This document shows, piece after piece, positions 1-5,069 of a DNA stretch of 8,245 nucleotides. Source of the DNA: Pseudomonadota bacterium (GTDB taxonomy: Bacteria > Pseudomonadota > Alphaproteobacteria > Rhizobiales > Xanthobacteraceae); the NCBI GenBank assembly GCA_023414975.1, contig JAEZMI010000183.1, positions 1 through 8,245 of the forward strand, written 5' to 3'. The stretch's first letter is position 1; every line of letters begins with the position of its first letter. The notes beneath the pieces were generated by a model that saw only the letters and a program-made list of their open reading frames with translations, had not been told where the DNA came from and did no database searches. Position numbers and translations under genes: made by a program.

Positions 1-848
1 AAGGCGCCGGGCGGCAGGGTGGTGTTGTAGCCGCGCTCGGTCTCCAGCGGCACCTTGTCGCCGAGGCGCGCGGCAAGCGGGCGCGACCAGGCCCCGCCCG
101 CCACCACCGCCTGCGCGGCGTCCAGCGCCGTGCCGTCGGCAAGCCGCAGGCTCACCCCCGCGGCGGCCGGCGCGATCCCCGTCACTTCGGCGCGCACGAG
201 GCGGGCGCCGCGCGCCATCACCTGCTCGAACAGGGCGAGCGCGAATTGATAGGGGTCCGCCACCGTCTTCCAGTTCGGCGTGAAGGTGCCGGCGACAAAG
301 CGCGGGGCAAGGCCCGGCTGAAGCTCCGCGAGGCGTTCGCCGCGCACATGCTCGAAAGCGATGCCCTCCTTGGCCCGCGCGTCCCAGCCGGCCTGCGCGG
401 CGGCGCGTTCCGCCTCGCTCTCATAGAGCTGGAGATTGCCGTCGGCGCGCACATGCCCGCCGAGCCCGGCGCCCTGCACCATCCCCGCCATGGCGTCGGC
501 GGCAAGGCGCATCAGCGCGCTCTGCACCGCGAGCGAGTGGGCGTAGCGGTCCGGCCGGCTCGCGCGCCAGAAGCGGATGAGCCAGGGCGCGATGTTGAGC
601 GCGTAGGAGGGGGGAATGGCGAGCGGCCCCAGCGGATCGATCAGCCATCGCGGCGCCTGGCGCACGATGCCGGGCGAGGCGAGCGGCAGGATGTCGGTGA
701 AGGCGAACGCCCCGGCATTGCCATAGCTCGCCCCTTCCGCGACCCCGCCGCGCTCGACCAGCACGACGCGGCGCCCCGCCGCCTGAAGATGGAAGGCGCA
801 GGCGAGGCCGACAATGCCGGCGCCGATGACGGCGATGTCGTCGCTCAT
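1..848 (-). CDS. DadA-like FAD-dependent amino-acid dehydrogenase, probable cis-4-hydroxy-D-proline dehydrogenase (3' end outside window)
   Basis: Flavin oxidoreductase of the DAO/DadA family, predicted to oxidise a D-amino or D-imino acid with FAD and pass electrons to the respiratory chain. The N-terminus carries the Rossmann dinucleotide motif GAGIVG (residues 9-14), followed by VLVERGG with the acidic ribose-binding residue E32. Next comes GNAGAF (43-48), at the place where DadA proteins have their conserved Asn-Ala-Gly segment. Only 282 codons are inside the window; families of this type usually run to about 410-430 residues, so roughly the last third is missing. ATG 848 is chosen because the FAD motif sits directly behind it; no good Shine-Dalgarno precedes it. 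The gene lies 185 bp downstream of a pyrroline-hydroxycarboxylate-deaminase-like gene on the same strand. That neighbour is the reason for preferring hydroxy-D-proline over D-alanine as substrate (HypO/LhpB-type role). Family is sure; substrate is inferred from context. Confidence 0.8.
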   Translation of the reverse strand, partial: MSDDIAVIGAGIVGLACAFHLQAAGRRVVLVERGGVAEGASYGNAGAFAFTDILPLASPGIVRQAPRWLIDPLGPLAIPPSYALNIAPWLIRFWRASRPDRYAHSLAVQSALMRLAADAMAGMVQGAGLGGHVRADGNLQLYESEAERAAAQAGWDARAKEGIAFEHVRGERLAELQPGLAPRFVAGTFTPNWKTVADPYQFALALFEQVMARGARLVRAEVTGIAPAAAGVSLRLADGTALDAAQAVVAGGAWSRPLAARLGDKVPLETERGYNTTLPPGA

Positions 849-909
849 AGGAGTATGCTCACGGGGAGAGGCTTGGGCAGTAGACAGCGAGGCCTACCCG
901 CCTTCTCAA

Positions 910-1002
910 CGTCATCCCGGGCTTGGCCCGGGGATCCACGTCTTGGACGGTGGGCGATCGGTGGGCAAATCGTGGATGGCCGGGTCAAGCCCGGCCATGA
1001 CG
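910..1002. repeat. Paired REP-like palindromic repeat, two inverted copies
   Basis: Two copies of a 31-32 bp palindromic unit lie in opposite orientation: 910-940 and 971-1002, separated by 30 bp. The left copy begins CGTCAT and ends GATCCACG; the right copy begins CGTGGAT and ends CCATGACG. The reverse complement of the right copy matches the left copy over nearly its whole length, with a few substitutions and one single-base length difference. Each copy is itself a hairpin: CCCGGGC/GCCCGGG with a TTG loop on the left, and GGCCGGG/CCCGGCC with a 5-nt loop on the right. The element could fold either as two small hairpins or as one long stem. It resembles the dispersed intergenic palindromes common in rhizobial genomes; this family resemblance is from memory. 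In a transcript it could act as a 3'-end stabiliser or attenuator. Confidence 0.8.
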
Positions 1003-1007
1003 GTGAT

Positions 1008-1026
1008 GGGGGCGGCAGGCGCCCCC
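1008..1026 (-). terminator. GC-rich hairpin just downstream of the deaminase gene, weak terminator candidate
   Basis: A perfect 6-bp stem (GGGGGC at 1008-1013, GCCCCC at 1021-1026) with a 7-nt loop begins 7 bases beyond the stop codon of the deaminase gene on the minus strand. No T-run follows in the direction of transcription, so it does not meet the usual rule for an intrinsic terminator. It may only be an RNA-protecting stem next to the REP-like repeat. Confidence 0.3.
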
Positions 1027-1033
1027 CGCTCCC

Positions 1034-1930
1034 TCACGCCGCGCGGGCGAGCGCCGGGCGGTTCGCCAGCGCGTCGGCGACGATCTTCTCGACCAGGGCG
1101 CGCTGCGCGCCTTCGAGCGGCAGGCGGGGGGCGCGCACGCGCTCGGTGGTGCCGGTGACGATGGCCTCGACGAGCTTCAGGTTCTGCACGAGATAGGAGG
1201 ACACGTCGAGGTCCAGCAGCGGGCGGAACCAGCGGTAGAGCACCAGCGCCTCGTCATAGCGCTTCTGCTTCATCAGCCGGTAGAGCGCGACCGTCTCCTC
1301 CGGGAAGGCGATCACCAGCCCGGCGACCCAGCCGACCGCGCCCACCGCCAGCGCCTCATAGGCGAGGTTGTCGACGCCGGTGAAGATGTCGAAGCGGTCG
1401 CCGAAGGCGTTCTGCAGGTCGATGGTGCGGCGGATGTCGTCGGAGGATTCCTTCACCGCCACGAAGCGGTTGTCCTTGGCGAGTTCGGTCATGATCTCGA
1501 CCGTCACGTCGACCCGGTAGGCGACGCGGTTGGAGTAGATCATCACCGGCAGGTCGGCCGCCTGCGCGATGGCGGACAGCGTCGCCACCGTCTCCTTCGG
1601 GTTGGTGTGGTAGACGAGGCTCGGCACGATCATCAGCCCGTCCGCCCCCGCGCTCGCCGCGCGCTTGGCAAGGCTCGCGCAGTCGCGCGTCGCCGCGTCC
1701 GCGATGGTCATCAGCACCGGACGACCGCCGGCGACGCCCTTGGCGGTCTTCAGCACGGCGAGGCGCTCGTCATGCGACAGCATCGGGCCTTCGCCCAGCG
1801 AGCCGTTGACGATGAGGCCGTCGACCCCCGACGCGATCTGGAAGGCGAAGCACCGTTCCATCTCGGCATGGTCGAGCGTGTCGTCGGCGTTGAACTTGGC
1901 GGTTACGGCGGGAAAGACGCCCTGCCACAT
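1034..1930 (-). CDS. DapA-superfamily aldolase/deaminase, probable delta1-pyrroline-4-hydroxy-2-carboxylate deaminase
   Basis: Class I (Schiff-base) TIM-barrel enzyme of the dihydrodipicolinate synthase superfamily, 298 residues, the usual length. Visible motifs are NGSLGEG (42-48, in place of the DapA GTTGE box), IYSNR with tyrosine Y132, and VAVKESSDD with the Schiff-base lysine K160. The stretches beginning MWQGVFPAVT and ending WFRPLLDLDVSSYLVQN strongly recall delta1-pyrroline-4-hydroxy-2-carboxylate deaminases (HypD/LhpC-type), which form 2-oxoglutarate semialdehyde and ammonia in hydroxyproline degradation. The adjacent DadA-like dehydrogenase and divergent GntR regulator fit that pathway. 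The start is ATG 1930, preceded by AGGAG at 8-nt spacing; the frame stays open upstream to 2140, but that extension crosses the promoter region and has no family similarity. A true lysine-biosynthetic DapA is unlikely given the altered boxes and context. Other sugar-acid or KDG-type aldolases remain a lesser possibility. Confidence 0.85.
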   Translation of the reverse strand: MWQGVFPAVTAKFNADDTLDHAEMERCFAFQIASGVDGLIVNGSLGEGPMLSHDERLAVLKTAKGVAGGRPVLMTIADAATRDCASLAKRAASAGADGLMIVPSLVYHTNPKETVATLSAIAQAADLPVMIYSNRVAYRVDVTVEIMTELAKDNRFVAVKESSDDIRRTIDLQNAFGDRFDIFTGVDNLAYEALAVGAVGWVAGLVIAFPEETVALYRLMKQKRYDEALVLYRWFRPLLDLDVSSYLVQNLKLVEAIVTGTTERVRAPRLPLEGAQRALVEKIVADALANRPALARAA

Positions 1931-1938
1931 GGGAAGCA

Positions 1939-1943
1939 CTCCT
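1939..1943 (-). promoter_or_regulatory. Ribosome binding site of the deaminase gene
   Basis: AGGAG on the minus strand, 8 nt before ATG 1930. It decides the start, because the open frame extends a further 70 codons upstream. Confidence 0.7.
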
Positions 1944-2079
1944 GAAGGTTGGAACGGGGCAGCGCCCCCGGAAGGGTTCACCGGACGACGGCGAGGAACG
2001 CGACGTGCCGGGCGCGCGAACCGGCGTGGTCCGGGGCGTCCATCGGCGATGACGTCACCTTCCAATTTTTGGATCCAAG

Positions 2080-2107
2080 TTGCAATATCCTTTTTTTGGC
2101 ATAGGAT
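2080..2107 (+). promoter_or_regulatory. Candidate sigma-70-type promoter for the GntR regulator
   Basis: TTGCAA (2080-2085) and TAGGAT (2102-2107) are spaced by 16 nt, each matching the -35/-10 consensus at 4 of 6 positions. They lie in the AT-rich core about 75 bp before the GTG start. The match is moderate, and position in the gap is the main support. Confidence 0.3.
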
Positions 2108-2111
2108 GCAA
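2084..2111 (-). promoter_or_regulatory. Candidate promoter for the deaminase/dehydrogenase transcript
   Basis: Read on the minus strand, TTGCAT (2111-2106) and GATATT (2089-2084) are spaced by 16 nt. The -10 matches consensus at 4 of 6 positions. It overlaps almost completely the candidate promoter on the opposite strand, so one bound repressor could silence both. The predicted transcript leader would be about 145 nt. Confidence 0.3.
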
Positions 2112-2119
2112 AATTGTTG

Positions 2120-2136
2120 GGCACGAGGATCGTGCC
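2120..2136. promoter_or_regulatory. Perfect inverted repeat, candidate operator or leader hairpin
   Basis: GGCACGA (2120-2126) and TCGTGCC (2130-2136) are perfect complements around a 3-nt centre. The repeat lies just downstream of the candidate regulator promoter and about 45 bp before the GTG start. It is well placed for an operator of the dimeric FadR-type regulator, or for a small hairpin in its mRNA leader. It does not match the short TNGTNNNACNA core typical of FadR-family sites, so the assignment is tentative. Confidence 0.4.
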
Positions 2137-2169
2137 GCACGGGATCATGCCCGCAGGGGGATCAATGCC

Positions 2170-2174
2170 GGAGG
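2170..2174 (+). promoter_or_regulatory. Ribosome binding site of the GntR regulator
   Basis: GGAGG lies 7 nt before GTG 2182, ideal in sequence and spacing. It supports the GTG start over the upstream open extension that would begin at 2080 inside the promoter region. Confidence 0.75.
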
Positions 2175-2181
2175 TCGTCAG

Positions 2182-2877
2182 GTGAAGGTCAAGGCTACGG
2201 ACATCGCCCAGATGGCATCCGCCTCGGACGTGATCTTCGACGCGCTGCGCGAGGCCATCGCCAAGGGCGACATCGCCGAGGGCCAGACCCTGCGGCAGGA
2301 CAACATCGCCCGTATGTTCAATGTGAGCCGCATCCCCGTGCGCGAGGCGCTGACGCGGCTGGAGGAACAGGGCCTCGTCTCCACCCAGCGCTATCGCGGC
2401 GCCGTCGTCACCACCCTGTCCATCGACGAGATCCGGGAGATCTTCGAGTTCCGCGCGCTGCTGGAGCCGGAAATCCTGCGCTATTCGCTGGAGCGCATCT
2501 CGGAAGCGGATCTGGAGGCGGCCAAGCGTTACGCCCGCGCCTTCGCCACCGAGCCGGATTCGGCGCATTGGGGCGAGTTGAACCGGCAGTTTCACTACAC
2601 GCTCTACGAGGCCGCCGGGCGCCCCTATTACCTCCAGACGATCAGCGCCGCGCTCGACCGCGTCGACCGTTACCTGCGCGCCCAGCTCGTGCTCACCGAC
2701 GGCATGGCCCGCGCCCGCCGCGAGCATGAGGGCATTCTCGATGCCTGCATCGCCCGCGACGCCGACGCGGCCGCCCGCCTCACCCGCGAGCACATTCTCG
2801 GCGCCTGCGTCTTGCTGGTCGGCTTCCTTGAGCGCACCCGCGCCGGTGGCGGGGCCGGGAGGCTGAGCCAAGGCTGA
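2182..2877 (+). CDS. GntR-family (FadR/FCD-type) transcriptional regulator
   Basis: DNA-binding regulator of 231 residues, a normal length for the FadR subfamily. An N-terminal winged helix-turn-helix spans about residues 13-78, with the GntR signature around RQDNIARMFNVSRIPVREAL (38-57) and the wing following at EEQGLVSTQRYRGAVV. The C-terminal all-helical FCD effector domain covers about 85-215. It shows histidines typical of its metal/ligand site at H138 (NRQFHYTLY), H182 (EHEGIL) and H204 (REHI). The start is GTG 2182, set by a GGAGG 7 nt upstream; longer forms would run through the promoter. It is divergent from the deaminase gene, so it probably controls that operon and itself, with a hydroxyproline-pathway metabolite as effector (HypR-like role). 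Family is certain; target and ligand are inferred from position. Confidence 0.9.
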   Translation: MKVKATDIAQMASASDVIFDALREAIAKGDIAEGQTLRQDNIARMFNVSRIPVREALTRLEEQGLVSTQRYRGAVVTTLSIDEIREIFEFRALLEPEILRYSLERISEADLEAAKRYARAFATEPDSAHWGELNRQFHYTLYEAAGRPYYLQTISAALDRVDRYLRAQLVLTDGMARARREHEGILDACIARDADAAARLTREHILGACVLLVGFLERTRAGGGAGRLSQG

Positions 2878-2883
2878 GCACGA

Positions 2884-2906
2884 GGTGAGACCACCGGTGC
2901 CTCACC
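2884..2906 (+). terminator. Hairpin after the GntR gene, weak terminator candidate
   Basis: GGTGAG (2884-2889) pairs with CTCACC (2901-2906) around an 11-nt loop that itself contains the palindrome CACCGGTG. It begins 7 nt past the regulator's stop codon. GC-rich sequence rather than a T-run follows, so intrinsic termination is uncertain. Confidence 0.3.
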
Positions 2907-2920
2907 GCGGCGAACACCGC

Positions 2921-2926
2921 TAAAAT
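2921..2926 (+). promoter_or_regulatory. -10-like hexamer upstream of glgX
   Basis: TAAAAT matches the -10 consensus at 5 of 6 positions and is the only AT-rich spot before the glgX operon. No acceptable -35 box is seen 16-18 nt upstream, so this may be an activator-dependent or alternative-sigma promoter, or chance. Confidence 0.25.
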
Positions 2927-3005
2927 TCTGGCGTCGCGGGGAGGAACGCGAGGCGGGGCGGCGCCGTTGTCAGGCACCCTCCACCTGAAACGAGTACCGC
3001 CCCGC

Positions 3006-5069
3006 ATGCGCACGGTTCTCCCCGGCTCCGCCTTCCCGCTCGGCGTCACGGTTGACAGCACCGGCACCAATTTCGCCCTCTTCTCCGACAATGCCACCGG
3101 CGTCACGCTCTGCCTGTTCGACCGCTATGGCGAGACGGAACTGGAGCGCATCGACCTGCACGAGTGCACCAACGGCGTCTGGCACTGCCATCTGCCGGGC
3201 GTCGGGCGCGGGCAGGTCTATGGCTGGCGCGTGCACGGGCCGTGGGCCCCGGAGGCGGGCCACCGCTTCAACCCCAACAAGCTGCTGCTCGACCCCTATG
3301 CCCGCATGCTGGTGGGCAACATCACGTGGGACGACGCGCTCTACGGCTACACCATCGGCGCGGGCGACGACGCCGACCTCGTGATGGACGAGCGCGACAG
3401 CGCCCCCTTCATGCCCAAGGCCCGCGTGATCGCCGGCACGCCGCTGGCCTCCACCGCCCATCCGCGCGTCAACTGGGCGAAGACGGTGATCTATGAAGGC
3501 CATGTGCGCGGCCTCACCATGCGCCACCCGCTCATCCCCGAAGGCATTCGCGGCACCTTCACCGCGCTCGGCCAGCCCGAATTCGTCGACTATCTCGCAA
3601 AGCTCGGCGTCACGGCGCTGGAGCTGCTGCCGGTCCACGCCTTCGCGCAGGACCGGCACCTCGTCGATGCCGGCCTCTCCAATTACTGGGGCTACAACAC
3701 ACTGAACTTCTTCGCCCCGGAGCCGCGCTATCTCGGCGAGGACGGGCTGGAGGCGATCGGCGAGGCGGTGGACCGGCTGCATCAGGCGGGCATCGAGATC
3801 ATCCTCGACGTGGTCTACAACCACACCTGCGAGGGCAATCACCTCGGCCCGATGCTCTCCTTCAAGGGCATCGACAACGCGTCCTACTACCGGATGCTGC
3901 CCGGCAATCCCCGCTACTATGACGACATGACCGGCTGCGGCAATTCGCTGAACACCGATCATCCCCGCGTGCTGCAGATGGTGATGGATTCCTTGCGCAT
4001 GTGGGCCTCGGTCTACGGCATCGACGGCTTCCGCTTCGATCTCGCCACCACGCTCGGGCGCCGCCCGACCGGCTTCGACCCCGGCCATGCCTTCTTCAAC
4101 GCCATCCTTCAGGACCCCACCCTGGGTGGCCTCAAGCTCATCGCCGAGCCGTGGGACGTCGGCCCCGGCGGCTATCAGCTCGGCGCCTTCCCGCCCGGCT
4201 TCTCCGAGTGGAACGGCGACTACCGCGACAAGGTGCGCGAGTTCTGGTGCGGCTCGGAAGGGCTCATCGGCGCCTTCGCCACGCGCTTCGCCGCCTCGCA
4301 GGACATCTTCTCGGAAGGCCGCCGCCGGCCCTGGTCGAGCGTGAACTTCATCACCGCCCATGACGGTTTCACCTTGCACGACCTCGTCACCTATAACGAC
4401 AAGCACAACGAGGCCAATGGCGAGGGCAACCGCGACGGCCACGACGACAACAAGAGCTGGAACTGCGGCGTCGAGGGCGAGACCGACGACGAGGGCATCA
4501 ACGCCCTGCGCCGGCGCCAGAAGCGCAACCTCATCGCCACGCTGTTCCTCAGCCAGGGCGTGCCCATGCTGCTCGCCGGCGACGAACGCTCCAACTCGCA
4601 GGGCGGCAACAACAACGCCTATTGCCAGGACAACGAGATCGGCTGGGTGGACTGGTCGAACGAGGACCCGGAACTGCCGGCCTTCGTCGCCCGGCTCGGC
4701 GAGCTGCGCAAGCGCCACTCCGCCCTGTCCCGCCCGGAATTCCTCACCGGTGCGCGTAACGAAATGGGGCAGCCGGACGTCGCCTGGTTCAATACGGCGG
4801 GCGAGCGCATGCGCGAGGAAGACTGGGCCAACCCCCACTCCAAATGCATCACCGTGCGCCTCGCCCCCGTCCTGCCGGAGGAGCCCTCCCTCGCCATCAT
4901 GCTGAACGCCTCGCATGTGGATGTGGACGTGGTCGCCCCGCCCGTGCAGTCCGGCGGCTGGGAGGCGATCCTCGCCACCGGCAACGATCTCGAAGGCGCC
5001 CGCGTCGGCGGCGGCGAGAGCTTCACGCTCCCGGCGCGCACCCTCCTCGTGTGGGAATGGCGCGAATGA
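3006..5069 (+). CDS. glgX: Glycogen debranching enzyme GlgX (isoamylase-type)
   Basis: GH13 alpha-1,6-glucosidase that removes short branches from glycogen and phosphorylase-limit dextrin in the cytoplasm, giving linear malto-oligosaccharides. It has 687 residues from ATG 3006, close to the usual 650-710. An N-terminal CBM48/isoamylase-N domain (about 8-100, with PLGVTVDSTGTNFALFSD) precedes the catalytic barrel. All four GH13 regions are present: DVVYNH (268-273), GFRFDLA with nucleophile D345, IAEPWDVG with acid/base E381, and TAHDGF with D453. A GlgX/TreX-like LHDLVTYNDKHN segment follows the last. A C-terminal beta domain ends LPARTLLVWEWRE. The start is uncertain: ATG 3006 sits right before the conserved MRTVLPG, but with no clear Shine-Dalgarno, and an in-frame TTG at 2967 would add 13 residues. 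The stop overlaps the treZ start by 4 nt, so here its products probably feed trehalose synthesis. Confidence 0.95.
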   Translation: MRTVLPGSAFPLGVTVDSTGTNFALFSDNATGVTLCLFDRYGETELERIDLHECTNGVWHCHLPGVGRGQVYGWRVHGPWAPEAGHRFNPNKLLLDPYARMLVGNITWDDALYGYTIGAGDDADLVMDERDSAPFMPKARVIAGTPLASTAHPRVNWAKTVIYEGHVRGLTMRHPLIPEGIRGTFTALGQPEFVDYLAKLGVTALELLPVHAFAQDRHLVDAGLSNYWGYNTLNFFAPEPRYLGEDGLEAIGEAVDRLHQAGIEIILDVVYNHTCEGNHLGPMLSFKGIDNASYYRMLPGNPRYYDDMTGCGNSLNTDHPRVLQMVMDSLRMWASVYGIDGFRFDLATTLGRRPTGFDPGHAFFNAILQDPTLGGLKLIAEPWDVGPGGYQLGAFPPGFSEWNGDYRDKVREFWCGSEGLIGAFATRFAASQDIFSEGRRRPWSSVNFITAHDGFTLHDLVTYNDKHNEANGEGNRDGHDDNKSWNCGVEGETDDEGINALRRRQKRNLIATLFLSQGVPMLLAGDERSNSQGGNNNAYCQDNEIGWVDWSNEDPELPAFVARLGELRKRHSALSRPEFLTGARNEMGQPDVAWFNTAGERMREEDWANPHSKCITVRLAPVLPEEPSLAIMLNASHVDVDVVAPPVQSGGWEAILATGNDLEGARVGGGESFTLPARTLLVWEWRE

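Larger units (their letters stand above)
849..1033. other. Intergenic region between the two minus-strand enzyme genes
   Basis: This 185-bp gap holds no gene. It contains a GC hairpin just after the deaminase stop codon and a paired REP-like inverted repeat, each listed separately. The last 60 bases before the dehydrogenase start show no convincing promoter. The two genes could therefore share a transcript running through the repeat, or the repeat could partly uncouple them. Confidence 0.6.
1931..2181. promoter_or_regulatory. Divergent control region between deaminase and GntR regulator
   Basis: This 251-bp gap separates divergent genes and is the likely site of autoregulation and repression. 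Its middle (about 2060-2120) is the most AT-rich part of the window, including a run of seven T at 2091-2097. It holds several short palindromes: TGACGTCA at 2050-2057, TTGGATCCAA at 2069-2078, and a 7-bp-arm inverted repeat at 2120-2136. There is also a gapped pair, TTGCA plus ATCC (2080-2090) against GGATGCAA (2104-2111). Which of these the regulator binds cannot be told from sequence alone. Confidence 0.6.
2878..3005. other. Intergenic region between GntR regulator and glgX
   Basis: This 128-bp gap separates the two modules. It holds a weak hairpin, one AT-rich -10-like hexamer, and an isolated GGGGAGGA (2938-2945) that looks like a Shine-Dalgarno site but has no start codon at a usable distance. 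No gene is seen. Confidence 0.5.

Noticed and set aside
849..857. AGGAG followed by ATG on the plus strand at the dehydrogenase start
   Set aside because: Spacing is only 1 nt and the following frame is antisense noise; coincidental.
246..1196. Plus-strand open frame of 316 codons
   Set aside because: It runs antisense through the FAD dehydrogenase, the intergenic palindromes and the end of the deaminase gene; its product has no coherent domain.
1034..1930. Calling this gene dapA (lysine biosynthesis)
   Set aside because: The GTTGE box is replaced by GSLGEG, the tyrosine box is YSNR rather than YNVP, and the neighbours are catabolic with a GntR regulator.
1931..2140. N-terminal extension of the deaminase by 70 codons
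   Set aside because: It would cross the AT-rich promoter region, lacks family similarity, and ATG 1930 has a well-spaced AGGAG.
2080..2181. N-terminal extension of the GntR regulator by 34 codons
   Set aside because: The extension overlaps candidate promoter elements and palindromes, and GTG 2182 has a GGAGG at 7 nt.
2970..4916. Long minus-strand open frame of 648 codons opposite glgX
   Set aside because: Composition is Val/Ala/Gly/Glu-rich, as expected for the antisense of a high-GC gene. It has no domain motifs, while the plus strand carries all GlgX catalytic regions.
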